From JABWBJ01 sp035646395 (lineage in GTDB: Bacteria > Gemmatimonadota > Gemmatimonadetes > Gemmatimonadales > Gemmatimonadaceae), in NCBI GenBank assembly GCA_035646395.1, contig DASRPK010000120.1, positions 1-64,000 of the forward strand: DNA of 64,000 nt, given 5' to 3'. The position numbers and the translations under genes were made by a program. Of the stretch, positions 40,925 to 50,488 are shown piece after piece (position 1 is the first letter of the stretch; each line of letters starts with the position of its first letter). A model generated the notes under the pieces. That model saw only the letters and a program-made list of their open reading frames with translations, ran no database searches and had not been told where the DNA came from.

Positions 40925-43585
40925 ATGTCGCCTGGGAATCCACCGGGGAGGCGCTACCTGCGCTTCCTGCGTCCCAACTTGCGCGCGGACATCGACGACG
41001 AGCTCGACTTCCACCTCGCGATGCGGACACGCGACCTGGAGCGCTCGGGTCAGCTCCCAACCAATGCCCGCGAAACTGCCGAACGGTCGTTTGGTGATGT
41101 AAACGCGATTCGTGATGAGTGCCTGACGATTGACGAGCGCCGCTTCCGGCGCGTGAGCCGCAAGGAGAGCCTCATGTTCCTCTGGAACGACATCCGCTTC
41201 TCGGTCAGGTCTCTGCTGCGATCACCCGGATTCGCGACCGTGGCCGTGCTCTGCGTGGCGCTCGGCATCGCCGCGACGGCATCGATCTTCACCGTCGTCC
41301 AGAGCACATTGCTACGTCCATTGCCGTACCGCGATGCGGACCGGCTCGCATCCATTTATGGAGCGAAGCCCGAGCGCCAGGAGCGGCGCACGAATATCTC
41401 GTACCACGATTATCACGCGTGGCGGACCACGAACCGCACATTTGAGGATATCGGACTCTGGACGTGGAGTACGACGACCATTTCCTCGGTCGACGAGGCT
41501 GAACGCGTCGAGGGCGCGCTGGTCACGGCGAACCTGTTCCCGATTCTCGGCCTCGCTCCGGCTCTGGGACGGCATTTCCTCGAGGAAGAAGAGAAGCCGG
41601 GAACGCGGGTCATCATGTTGAGTCACGGCCTGTGGCAGCGGCGGTTTGGCGGGGATCGCGGCATCATTGGCCGCACGATTCGGGTGAACGCCGTCGATCA
41701 CGTGGTCGTGGGTGTCATGCCACCGGGATTCGCCTTCCCTGACATCGGCCAGGTGTGGCGACCGCTGGCAACCGACCTCCAGAACGATCCGGGAAACCGG
41801 TTCCTGGCCGGAGCCATCGGGCGCATGAAGCCGGGAGTTGCCCTGACAGCGGCTGCAAGTGACCTCGAGTCGGTCATGCGACGGCAACATGAGCGGTTTC
41901 CTAACGACTACAGCGGATGGTCCGCCGACGTCTATTCACTGCGTGACGATCTCGTGGGTGACTTGCGACGGCCGCTGCTCGTTTTCCTCGGCGCCGTCGC
42001 GCTCGTCCTGCTGATCGTGTGGGCGAATGTCGCCAACCTGCTGCTGGCGCGGGGCGCGGCGCGCGAGCGCGAGGTGGGAGTCCGGGTCGCGTTAGGTGCC
42101 GGCCGGACGCGGATCTTCCGGCATGTGCTCCTCGAAAGCCTGATCCTCGCGATCGCCGGCGGAGCGATTGGAGCGCTGTTGACTCCCTGGGGTGTGCGAC
42201 TGTTCGCAGAGGCGTACCCCCGCGGCGTTCCCTTCTACATCTCACTCAGCGTCGATGGCTGGATCGTAGCGTTCGTGGCTGTCCTGGTCGGGGTGTCGGC
42301 AGTGTTGATGGGCGTCATTCCTTCGTTTCGTGCCACTTCAATTGACGTGGGTGCGGCGCTGCGGGAAGGCGGCCGGTCCGGTCAAGTTGGAACGCGGGCC
42401 ACCCGGCTCAGGAGTATCCTCGTTGTCAGCGAGCTCGCGTTATCAGTCGTGTTGCTGGTGGGGGCGGTCCTGCTCGTACGCAGTTACAGCGCTCTCTCCA
42501 ACACGAACCTTGGCTTTTCGACGGACGGGCTGCTCGCGGCACGCGTGTCTCTGCCGGCGGCGGAGTACCGGGAGAGCGCGAAACGGGTCGCCTACTGGGA
42601 GCGCGCGTACCAACGTCTGGCCTCCATACCTGGTGTGGAGCTGGTTGGATCGGCCGAGGGCATCCCCTTCAGCGGATGGCAGGTGCAGGCCGGCATGTCG
42701 ATCGCGGGGCGCCAGTCGGTTTCGCCTAACGGCGAGTTGATCGTGCACTACCAGAGCGTCAGTCCGGATTATCTTGCGGCGATCGGAACACGGATCGTGG
42801 CGGGTCGTGGGTTGACCAACGGCGACCGGGACTCGGTGAACATGGTCGGTGTCATCAATGAAACGCTCGCCAAAAAGGAGTTCGCGGGATCGGATCCCAT
42901 CGGCCAACGCATCAAGTGGGGCGGCCAGGATTCGCAGTGGCCGTGGATCACGATCGTCGGAGTCGTGACCGATTTCCGGCAATGGCGACTCCCCGAGCCT
43001 ACACCGCCGGCGATTTACTTGCCACAACTGGCATACCTGGCGTACTCGCAAACGCTGGTCCTTCGCACGACGCTGCCCAATCCGCGCAGCCTCGAGACGC
43101 AAGTCCGTTCCGTGCTGCGCGAGCTCGATGCTGATGCGCCCGCCTACCAGGTGCAGACGTTTTCGGAGGTGGTGTCCGGATCGCTCTGGCGCCAGCGCCT
43201 GCAGGGTCGTGTCCTGGGCACGTTTGCGGTCATCGCGCTGGTCCTGGCGGCACTCGGCATTTACGGCGTGATCTCACACGGTGTGACCCAGCGGACGCGG
43301 GAGATCGGGGTCCGGATGGCGTTAGGCGCGACGCGTCGCGAAGTCGCTGCCCTCATCCTCGCCCAGGGAAGCCGGCTGGTTGTGGCAGGCATCGGCCTGG
43401 GACTGATGACCGCGTATCTGTTGCGTGGGATCGTCGAGCAACTGCTCTACGGCATTCGGCCCGCGGATCCCCTCACGTTCACGCTCGTGCCGGGCGTTCT
43501 GGTACTCGTGGCCGTAGCGGCCTGTCTGGTTCCCGCGCTCCGCGCCACGAGAGTAGACCCGGCGACCGCAATTCGGGCCGAGTAG
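40925..43585 (+). CDS. ADOP-type ABC transporter permease (MacB/FtsX-like), copy 3
   Basis: 886 residues. The PadR-linked N-terminal helices (LRADIDDELDFHLAMRTRDLERSG) are followed by a helix at ~95-120 and a MacB_PCD domain. The first FtsX block has LVLLIVWANVANLLLARGAAREREVGVRVALGAG and the second GIYGVISHGVTQRTREIGVRMALGATRREV; the end is RVDPATAIRAE. Two of its ALGA segments are written with the CGTTAGG word (42091, 43321). It is operonic with the PadR gene 6 bp upstream. The gene stops two bases before the end of the opposing hydrolase gene, leaving no terminator space. Confidence 0.9.
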   Translation: MSPGNPPGRRYLRFLRPNLRADIDDELDFHLAMRTRDLERSGQLPTNARETAERSFGDVNAIRDECLTIDERRFRRVSRKESLMFLWNDIRFSVRSLLRSPGFATVAVLCVALGIAATASIFTVVQSTLLRPLPYRDADRLASIYGAKPERQERRTNISYHDYHAWRTTNRTFEDIGLWTWSTTTISSVDEAERVEGALVTANLFPILGLAPALGRHFLEEEEKPGTRVIMLSHGLWQRRFGGDRGIIGRTIRVNAVDHVVVGVMPPGFAFPDIGQVWRPLATDLQNDPGNRFLAGAIGRMKPGVALTAAASDLESVMRRQHERFPNDYSGWSADVYSLRDDLVGDLRRPLLVFLGAVALVLLIVWANVANLLLARGAAREREVGVRVALGAGRTRIFRHVLLESLILAIAGGAIGALLTPWGVRLFAEAYPRGVPFYISLSVDGWIVAFVAVLVGVSAVLMGVIPSFRATSIDVGAALREGGRSGQVGTRATRLRSILVVSELALSVVLLVGAVLLVRSYSALSNTNLGFSTDGLLAARVSLPAAEYRESAKRVAYWERAYQRLASIPGVELVGSAEGIPFSGWQVQAGMSIAGRQSVSPNGELIVHYQSVSPDYLAAIGTRIVAGRGLTNGDRDSVNMVGVINETLAKKEFAGSDPIGQRIKWGGQDSQWPWITIVGVVTDFRQWRLPEPTPPAIYLPQLAYLAYSQTLVLRTTLPNPRSLETQVRSVLRELDADAPAYQVQTFSEVVSGSLWRQRLQGRVLGTFAVIALVLAALGIYGVISHGVTQRTREIGVRMALGATRREVAALILAQGSRLVVAGIGLGLMTAYLLRGIVEQLLYGIRPADPLTFTLVPGVLVLVAVAACLVPALRATRVDPATAIRAE

Positions 43586-43586
43586 C

Positions 43587-44522
43587 TCACCGACGCACAG
43601 GCTGGGATCTCACCCGTTCCATGACGATGGAAACCAGTCGCGCGATGGTTTCGCGATCGGCGTGCACGTGCAGCCCAGACATCCACACCTGCTCCTTGGG
43701 CTCCCTCGCAGCCGTGAAGAGGGCGTCGATCGCCGGTTTCGGGAGCCGCTCGTCCTCGCTCGCGTTCACCATGATGAATGAGCGTGGGGAAATGTCGCCT
43801 ACCCAGCGCACCGGATCCAGCCGGGGCCCGTTGATGATGACGTTGGCCACTCCCGCTGCCACGGCACGCAACGGTCCAAACGGGATGGCGCGTTTCATGT
43901 TCGCCTGCAGCGGCGTGTAGGAACCTCCCGAACCGTGGAGCGCCCAGACCCTCGTTATGCGCTTGTCGAGCGCGCCCGCCACGCAGATGAAGGGCGCGCC
44001 CAGGCTCACACCGATCGCCTCCACTCGTGTGGTGTCCACGTCTGGACGACTCCGCAGGTAATCGATCGCCAGCATCACGGCTGGCGGCGTGTCCAGGAAC
44101 GCCTTTCGTATGCGCGGGATGTCACGGAGGAACGTGAGGGCGTCGGGCTTCGGATTCCCCTCGTACGGATACGACATTGCCGCGACGACAACACCCGGCG
44201 TCTCGCCTAACATGCGGGCCGCCTGTCGCCCCGTGTAGTGGCCGCCGAGGATGACCGCGAGAGGTAAGCGCCCGGTTGCAGTGTCGACAACGGACCGGCG
44301 AACCATGAGTTCGAGCGACAATCCACTTGTCGCGGTGAGCCTGACGTTCGTAAGCGCGTACCCTTCCTCGACCACCGGAGCTGACTCGGCGACCGTGGCG
44401 AGTGTCGACCTCCTCGCCTGGAAGTGCGGCATGGGATCGCGGAGCAGCAGAGCGGCGCTCAGCGCTACAGCGGTTAGAAGAACGCCCAGTGTGAGGGCGA
44501 CAATCCGTGTTCTTCGGCGCAT
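43587..44522 (-). CDS. Membrane-anchored alpha/beta hydrolase
   Basis: 311 residues. An N-terminal signal-anchor (~7-27) is followed by an alpha/beta-hydrolase domain with nucleophile GVSLG (Ser173), a possible acid in ASEDERLPK and a late His in GLHVHADRETI. The YTGRQAARMLG and SYPYEGNPKPDALTFLRDIP regions resemble dienelactone-hydrolase or BAAT-like enzymes. It probably hydrolyses an ester or thioester on the periplasmic side of the membrane. Unlike the hydrolase-like protein at 21 kb, its serine motif is intact. It is divergent from a small lipoprotein gene. Confidence 0.82.
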   Translation of the reverse strand: MRRRTRIVALTLGVLLTAVALSAALLLRDPMPHFQARRSTLATVAESAPVVEEGYALTNVRLTATSGLSLELMVRRSVVDTATGRLPLAVILGGHYTGRQAARMLGETPGVVVAAMSYPYEGNPKPDALTFLRDIPRIRKAFLDTPPAVMLAIDYLRSRPDVDTTRVEAIGVSLGAPFICVAGALDKRITRVWALHGSGGSYTPLQANMKRAIPFGPLRAVAAGVANVIINGPRLDPVRWVGDISPRSFIMVNASEDERLPKPAIDALFTAAREPKEQVWMSGLHVHADRETIARLVSIVMERVRSQPVRR

Positions 44523-44660
44523 ACGTGGACGCTACTGTCCTCACTGCCGGTCGCGTATCCCTGCCGCCGGTCGAGTCCGCCGCGTTAGGTGAACGAAACA
44601 AGCTGGGCGGGTACCTGTTATCGTCGAGTCTTCACGCCCTCAAAACCGAGCACGGCGATC

Positions 44661-45227
44661 ATGCGAATACACAATCGACTTGTCGTTCCGCTGAGCTTTC
44701 TCTTCGTCGCCTGCCAGGGTCGCGGCGCGGAAACCACGCTCGATACGGCGCAGGTTCAACCGCCAGCCGGATCGCCGGCGACGGTGTCTCGTGACAGCGC
44801 GCCAAAGGCCGCTGACAGGCCGGCAGCCAGGGCCGTTGATACCACCAACGCCTCGGCAACCGGGAAGGAACCGGGCACCATACCCGCAACGCGGACGCCC
44901 ACCGTTACCTCCGAAAGCTCCATCGCCGCCATGCGACTGCATCTTCAGCGGTTGGATACCACGAGCGTGCAAACCCTCCCGGCCAGGATGGCGGAGCACG
45001 GAAAGATGCTTGGTGACCTGCTCACGACGATGCGTGTTGAAGTGCAGGCGGCGACATCGTCAACGAAAAACGCCTGGCTTGCAGCAGCTGACAGCGTCGA
45101 AAAAGATCTCGATCAACTCGCGCTGGCCCAGGGAGAGCAGTTACGGACTGCCTTTCGCGCGCATAGAACTCGAGTGCTGCGGCTTCTCGACGAGTTTCGG
45201 GCGTTGGTGCCTCCCAAGTCATCGTAA
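44661..45227 (+). CDS. Lipoprotein with C-terminal helical bundle
   Basis: 188 residues from the ATG at 44661. MRIHNRLVVPLSFLFVACQG is a lipoprotein signal (lipobox FVAC). A long disordered Ala/Pro/Thr-rich linker (~20-95) leads to a helical C-terminal part (MRLHLQRLDTTSVQTLPARMAEHGKMLGDLL ... WLAAADSVEKDLDQLALAQGEQLRTAFRAHRTRVLRLLDEFR). The bundle resembles the DUF4142/ferritin-like type only loosely. Function unknown. It is followed by a 408-bp spacer. Confidence 0.75.
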   Translation: MRIHNRLVVPLSFLFVACQGRGAETTLDTAQVQPPAGSPATVSRDSAPKAADRPAARAVDTTNASATGKEPGTIPATRTPTVTSESSIAAMRLHLQRLDTTSVQTLPARMAEHGKMLGDLLTTMRVEVQAATSSTKNAWLAAADSVEKDLDQLALAQGEQLRTAFRAHRTRVLRLLDEFRALVPPKSS

Positions 45228-45635
45228 GCGACGATAATCGCGCGGCCGTGCATCGAGCGCCACAGCACATCATCGCGAAGCGGAGACGTCACCCGCGCGA
45301 GGTCGTTCTCCGACCCCGTTAGGCTGTGTCGAGCATCTTCAGCGGCCTCGCCTTCCGTTTCGGCCGGGCAACCGTAATGGCCAGGCACCGGACGAACGGT
45401 TTCGGGACCCATCCCCGCCTCCGGACCGCGGCGGCATATTCAGGCCGTTTTGAACCGAAGCGCGCACTGACTAACGTGCGACGCTTCGTTAATCAATCGT
45501 GACGTCGAAGACGCCGGGGGCTCCTTCTGTCGTCCGGCCCGGTTAGCGCCTGCAGGGTGCAAGCCGTACCTTTGCCTTGGGGTTCGGCGCTCACGCAGCA
45601 CGTTCCGCGAACCGACAACAGACCTTTCCAGCTCA
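45228..45635. other. Spacer with a hairpin and a possible promoter, 408 bp
   Basis: No gene is supported. It contains a GTTAGG copy (45318), a hairpin GAAGCGCGCAC / GTGCGACGCTTC (45457-45487, one bulge) that may end the lipoprotein transcript, and a promoter-like GCCGTACCTTTG (45563-45574) before the esterase gene. Confidence 0.6.
45567..45574 (+). promoter_or_regulatory. TACCTTTG, matching the TAnnTTTG -7/-10 pattern of Bacteroidota
   Basis: 62 nt before the esterase ATG. The same GCCGTACCTT core lies 49 nt before the Asp-box protein gene (20843-20855). TAnnTTTG is the known Bacteroidota promoter element; its use here is a guess. Confidence 0.35.
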
Positions 45636-47336
45636 ATGCCCAAGGCAACGACCCTGCACGTCGCAGCGAATCGCGTCCGCAGATTCACCCGCGTTCTCGC
45701 TGTCAGCGCCGCTCTCCTTTCGTCCGCGATGCCGTCGCAGGCGATTGCACAGCGCTTCGAGGTGACCTTCAGCAGCGCCGCGCACACAGGGCCCATTACC
45801 GGACGACTGATCCTTTTTCTCGCGCGGTCGGCACAAGCCGAGCCGCGGCTCGCGCTGTCGCCTCGAGGGCCGGCCATATTCGGCATCGATCTGGATCAGC
45901 TGCGCCCGGATCAAGCGGTAGTCGTCGACAACAATGCGATCGGTTATCCGATGGCCATGGCCGATCTGCCGCCGGGGGACTACGTCGCGCAGGCGGTCAT
46001 CAACGTCTACGAACACGTCCGCCGCGCCGACGGGAAATCGATCTGGGTCCACCTCAATGACGGCTCGGTGGAGTTCTTCAACACCGCCGCCGGCAACGTC
46101 TACAGCGATCCAATTCCGGTAAAAGTCGGACGGGACAGCACGGTCAAGTTGACGATCACCCGCGTGATTCCACCGCGGACGCGACCGCAGGACACCGAAT
46201 GGGTGAAGCACGTGCAGATTCAAAGCCAGATACTCACCAGGTGGTGGGGCCGGCCCATTTACGTCCAGGCGCACGTCTTGCTGCCCAGGGGATACGCCGA
46301 GCGACCGACGACGTATTACCCGGCCATCTATACGCTCGGACACGGGCGAACGCCCCTTTCGTTCTCGACCACCCCGCCGACTCGCGGCGCACCTAACGAC
46401 GTGAATCCCGTCACCGGACTGGAAAGCGGCTACGCGACCTATCAGGCGTGGTCCGGCGACAACTATCCGCGCGTCATCGCCATCACGCTCGAGCAGCAGA
46501 CGCCGTACTTCCCGGATTCCTATTCGGTCAACTCGGCGAATAACGGACCGTATGGCGACGCGATCACGCAGGAGATCATTCCAGCGCTCGAGAAGCAGTT
46601 CCGCATCATCGCCAAGCCGTACGCACGCCACCTCGAAGGAGCGTCCACGAGCGGGTGGCAGTCACTCGCCTTGCAGCTCCGGCATCCCGACATGTTCGGC
46701 GGCGCATGGATTTTTCAGCCCGACCCCATCGACTTCACGCGCTACGTCACGACCAACATCTACACCGACACGAACGCATTCGTCTTTCCAACGGGTCCCT
46801 TCACCACGGCCGAACGGATTTTCCAGCGGACGACCGATGGCCAGACCCTGATTACGATGCGCGCCCTGAGCCGCTTCGAGGCGGTCCTCGGGAGCCGTGG
46901 GCGTTCAGGATATCAGCTCGAAGCGTGGGAGGCGATCTACGGCCCGGTGGGCGCCGACGGCTATCCCGTGCCGCTCTGGGACAAGCTCACCGGCACCATC
47001 GATCGGAACGTGGCCACCTACATGCGCGACAACGGCTATGACCTGCGCGACTACGCCCAGAAGAACTGGCCCACAATAGGGTCGAAACTCGTGGGGAAGC
47101 TCCACTTTTCGGCGGGAGACATGGACGATTTCTTCCTCAATCTTGCCGTCTACAAGTTCGAGGAATTTTTGAAGACGACGACGAACCCGCATTACGAAGG
47201 CGACTTCATATATGGACGTCCGATGAAGGGCCATTCCTGGCACCAGGAGACGTGGGCGGCTTTCGTCCGGCGCATTGCGAACACGATAAAGAGTTCCGCG
47301 CCACCGGGTGAAGACGTGCGCAGCTGGAATTACTGA
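45636..47336 (+). CDS. Secreted esterase-like protein (alpha/beta hydrolase, EsteraseD/Fes type)
   Basis: 566 residues. A signal peptide ends at ~39 (SQAIAQ). The N-terminal ~180 residues are a beta-rich domain (FEVTFSSAAHTGPITGRLILFLARS ... LPPGDYVAQAVINVYEHV). A PF00756-like esterase domain follows (IYVQAHVLLPRGYAERPTTYYPAIYTLGHG). The nucleophile region is HLEGASTSGWQSLALQLRHPDMFGG, with the serine in GASTSG, and a C-terminal GHSWHQETW gives a candidate catalytic His. It opens a rightward cluster with SusC and SusD 51 bp downstream, so it likely de-esterifies the ligand or glycan imported by that pair. Confidence 0.82.
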   Translation: MPKATTLHVAANRVRRFTRVLAVSAALLSSAMPSQAIAQRFEVTFSSAAHTGPITGRLILFLARSAQAEPRLALSPRGPAIFGIDLDQLRPDQAVVVDNNAIGYPMAMADLPPGDYVAQAVINVYEHVRRADGKSIWVHLNDGSVEFFNTAAGNVYSDPIPVKVGRDSTVKLTITRVIPPRTRPQDTEWVKHVQIQSQILTRWWGRPIYVQAHVLLPRGYAERPTTYYPAIYTLGHGRTPLSFSTTPPTRGAPNDVNPVTGLESGYATYQAWSGDNYPRVIAITLEQQTPYFPDSYSVNSANNGPYGDAITQEIIPALEKQFRIIAKPYARHLEGASTSGWQSLALQLRHPDMFGGAWIFQPDPIDFTRYVTTNIYTDTNAFVFPTGPFTTAERIFQRTTDGQTLITMRALSRFEAVLGSRGRSGYQLEAWEAIYGPVGADGYPVPLWDKLTGTIDRNVATYMRDNGYDLRDYAQKNWPTIGSKLVGKLHFSAGDMDDFFLNLAVYKFEEFLKTTTNPHYEGDFIYGRPMKGHSWHQETWAAFVRRIANTIKSSAPPGEDVRSWNY

Positions 47337-47387
47337 AGCAGTGGCTTCCATTACCGATACCGACGTTACTTCGAGGGAGAGTTACGG

Positions 47388-50300
47388 ATGAACAACCTGA
47401 CGATCGTTGCGCGACACCTTGCGCTTCTCTCACTCGCGCTGGCGCTGGCGGCGCCAGGCTCCGCCGCCGCTCAAGTCGGAGGGGACTCAGCGACGATTAC
47501 CGGCACGGTGACCAACGAGGGTGGCGTCCCTATCGGGAACGCGCGGGTGACGCTAATGAGCCTGCAGCTCTCGACGACCACGAACGACGCCGGCGTGTAC
47601 CGACTCGGCATCCCTGCTGCCCGATTCGTCGCCCGCGGCGACACGTTGCGCGTGATCCGACTCGGCTTCAGGCCTGAGAACGTCGGCGTCACTCTCGCTC
47701 CGGGACGCGCCGTCGTCGACGTCGTTATGCGGGCCCAGGCGCTACAACTCGAGCGGGTGTTGATCAGTGGGGTCGTCGGCAATCAGGAACGGCGCGCGCA
47801 ATCGGCGGTGGTCGCCACGATCGACGCGTCGGACGTCATGCGCGAAGCGCCGGTCACCAACGTGACGCAACTGCTCAGTTCTCGCGTTCCTGGCGTCGTA
47901 GTTACCGAGGGGTCGGGTGTCACCGGCACTGCCAATCGAATCCTCATTCGCGGCGCCGCATCCATTTCTCTGTCCAACCAACCGCTGGTGTTCATTGATG
48001 GCGTCCGCATGGACGGCGGTTTCCGCGCCCTTATGAACGTCAGTGGTTCGGGAGCCGCGTCCAGCGGCCAGGCCCCGAGCGTGCTGAACGATCTCAACCC
48101 GGCCGACATCGAGACCATAGAGGTAGTGAAGGGCCCGGCCGCGGCGACGTTGTACGGCGCCGACGCTTCGGCCGGCGTAATCCAGATCATCACCAAGAAA
48201 GGGCGCATCGGAAGCCGCAGCTTCACTCAGGACCTTACCACCGAATACGACGTCATCGAGCCGAACTTCACGGTACCGACGAACTATGCGAAGTGCACGG
48301 CCGCCCTCATTACGCCTACCTCGACTAATCCGCTATGCCGCGGCAAGGAGGTTAACGCACTCATCTCCGACAATCCGGCCGAGCGCATGAACTTCTTCCG
48401 CAACGGCTGGATGGGATCAGCGCAGTACAACGTGCGGGGTGGGGGCGACAATTTCGGATACTTCGCGTCGTTCAGCGCGGCGAACGAGCAGGGGACGACG
48501 TTGAACAACACCCTCAAGCAGCGGAGCGGACGAGGGGCCTTCACGTTTATTCATTCGCCGAAGCTGACTTTCGACATCAATTACCTCCTCGCCAAGAACG
48601 ACTACAACCTTCCGCGCAGCGACCAGGACACTTACGGCTATTACGTCAACAGTGCCTTCGGCACTCCGCTGAGCGTCAGGACCGGGGTACTCCGCCCGGG
48701 CGACACCGACAGCGTGCTGGTAGCAGGTACGCTCATCGGCACAGCGACGCTTGAATCGCTATCGTCGATCGTGTCGCGCAGCTCGGCGCTGCGGACAACG
48801 CCGTCGGTACAGGTGCGATACGCACCGCTCTCCTGGTTCACGAACCGGCTCACGTTAGGCGCCGACATCACCCAGGCAGACGGCTTCAACCTTTTCCCGA
48901 AGAACAGCTTTGGCTGGTATCCGGACCGCGTGCCGTTCGGCAACGACCTGACGCAGATACGGCAGGACGACCGGTTCTATACCGTCGACTACCTTGGCAA
49001 CATCCGGACCGAGCTTGGAGACAATAAGCAGTTCTCGTCCGATCTGTCGTTCGGCAGCCAGTACATCGGCCGGTCGTCCGACCGCCTGGCCGGCTCGGCC
49101 AGCGGGATCATCTCGAACGAGGCGACACTCGTCACGAACGCCACCAGCAGCGTCGTGAGCCAGGCGTACGGCGAATCCCGGTCGCTTGGCCTGTTCGTGC
49201 AGGAGCAGGTCGGATTCCGCGATCGCCTCTTCCTCCAGTTAGGACTGCGCGCCGACCGCAACTCGGCGTTCGGGGAAGAGGTCGGGACATTTTACCTGCC
49301 GAAGTTCGGCGCCTCATGGGTCGTTTCGCAGGAGCCGTTCTGGCGTGGCCTGTTAACGACTGTGCCAACACTGCGGCTTCGTGCCGCCTACGGGACAACC
49401 GGCCGGTCGCCCTCGTCAGGCGCGTTCCAGACGTTCGCGGCCTCCAAGTTCGTGAACGAGACGGGCGTCGTGGAGCTGGGGGTTTCGCCGGCCGATCCGG
49501 GGAATCCGGACCTGAAGCCGGAGCGAGGAAAGGAGCTCGAGGCCGGCTTCGAAGCCGGATTCTTCATGGATCGCGTCGGCCTCGAGTTGACCTACTTTAA
49601 CAAGAAGAGCACCGACCTGATTGTGGCGGTGCCGACGGCGCCTTCGTCGGGCTTCGGGGGCGGTATCGCCAACATCGGCGAGGTGGTGAACCGCGGCGTC
49701 GAGTTCCTGCTGCGCGCCAATCCGGTGAGCAGCCCGGCGGTTACCTGGGACGCCACGCTCAGCGGCGCCACACTGCATAACGAGATTCTCGAGCTGGGCA
49801 CGGTCGGCACCTTCATCAATAACTTCCGCGCCTTTACCCAGGGCCGGCAGGTCGCCGCGTACTGGGCACACCGGGTGCGGAGCGTGGATGTGGCCGGGAA
49901 CCGCGCCATCACCTCCGACACGGCGGAGTTCATCGGCAACCAGCTCCCGACATTCCAGGCCGCGCTGGCCAACACCGTCACGCTCTTCCGTAACTTCCGC
50001 GTGTACGCGCTCCTCGAGACGAAGAGGGGTTATTACGCCTACAACGTGAACCAGGAGAACCGCGATCGCGCCCGATTGAACTCGGCGGAGGTCCAGCTAC
50101 CGGCGGACCAGGGCGGCTACTCGGCCGAGGAGCGGCTGCGCCGCCTCGGTCCCTATTTCACCGAAACGACGAACGCCGTTGTCGGTGTGTCCAACGTGAA
50201 GGATCCGTACATCCAGAAAGCCGATCATGTCCGATTGCGCGAAGTCAGCGTGACGTGGTCACTGCCAGCTTCCATGCTCCGCACCGCTCGCGTTGCTGGT

Positions 50301-50480
50301 GCGTCGCTCACGTTAGGCGGCAGGAACCTTGCCCTCTGGAAATCGGCCTACGAGTATGATGACCCCGACGTGCTGGGTCTTGGCGGTACGGCAACTGGGA
50401 TCAACCAGTTGTTCAACGCCGACGTGTTCACGATTCCGCCCAGCCGCCGCTACGTAGTCCGGCTCAACGTTCAATTCTGA
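47388..50480 (+). CDS. SusC/RagA-family TonB-dependent outer-membrane receptor
   Basis: 1030 residues. A signal peptide (to ~29, SAAAQ) is followed by a CarboxypepD_reg domain (ATITGTVTNEGGVPIGNARVTL ...) and then the plug: APVTNVTQLLSSRVPGVVVTEGSG, NRILIRGAASISLSNQPLVFIDGVRM and DIETIEVVKGPAAATLYGADASAGVIQIITKKG. The ~800-residue barrel ends FTIPPSRRYVVRLNVQF with the terminal Phe needed for BAM insertion. It works with the SusD lipoprotein encoded 8 bp downstream to bind and import oligomers with TonB energy. GGGAGAG lies before the ATG. Several LG/LT pairs of the barrel use the CGTTAGGC word. Confidence 0.93.
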   Translation: MNNLTIVARHLALLSLALALAAPGSAAAQVGGDSATITGTVTNEGGVPIGNARVTLMSLQLSTTTNDAGVYRLGIPAARFVARGDTLRVIRLGFRPENVGVTLAPGRAVVDVVMRAQALQLERVLISGVVGNQERRAQSAVVATIDASDVMREAPVTNVTQLLSSRVPGVVVTEGSGVTGTANRILIRGAASISLSNQPLVFIDGVRMDGGFRALMNVSGSGAASSGQAPSVLNDLNPADIETIEVVKGPAAATLYGADASAGVIQIITKKGRIGSRSFTQDLTTEYDVIEPNFTVPTNYAKCTAALITPTSTNPLCRGKEVNALISDNPAERMNFFRNGWMGSAQYNVRGGGDNFGYFASFSAANEQGTTLNNTLKQRSGRGAFTFIHSPKLTFDINYLLAKNDYNLPRSDQDTYGYYVNSAFGTPLSVRTGVLRPGDTDSVLVAGTLIGTATLESLSSIVSRSSALRTTPSVQVRYAPLSWFTNRLTLGADITQADGFNLFPKNSFGWYPDRVPFGNDLTQIRQDDRFYTVDYLGNIRTELGDNKQFSSDLSFGSQYIGRSSDRLAGSASGIISNEATLVTNATSSVVSQAYGESRSLGLFVQEQVGFRDRLFLQLGLRADRNSAFGEEVGTFYLPKFGASWVVSQEPFWRGLLTTVPTLRLRAAYGTTGRSPSSGAFQTFAASKFVNETGVVELGVSPADPGNPDLKPERGKELEAGFEAGFFMDRVGLELTYFNKKSTDLIVAVPTAPSSGFGGGIANIGEVVNRGVEFLLRANPVSSPAVTWDATLSGATLHNEILELGTVGTFINNFRAFTQGRQVAAYWAHRVRSVDVAGNRAITSDTAEFIGNQLPTFQAALANTVTLFRNFRVYALLETKRGYYAYNVNQENRDRARLNSAEVQLPADQGGYSAEERLRRLGPYFTETTNAVVGVSNVKDPYIQKADHVRLREVSVTWSLPASMLRTARVAGASLTLGGRNLALWKSAYEYDDPDVLGLGGTATGINQLFNADVFTIPPSRRYVVRLNVQF

Positions 50481-50488
50481 GGACGATC

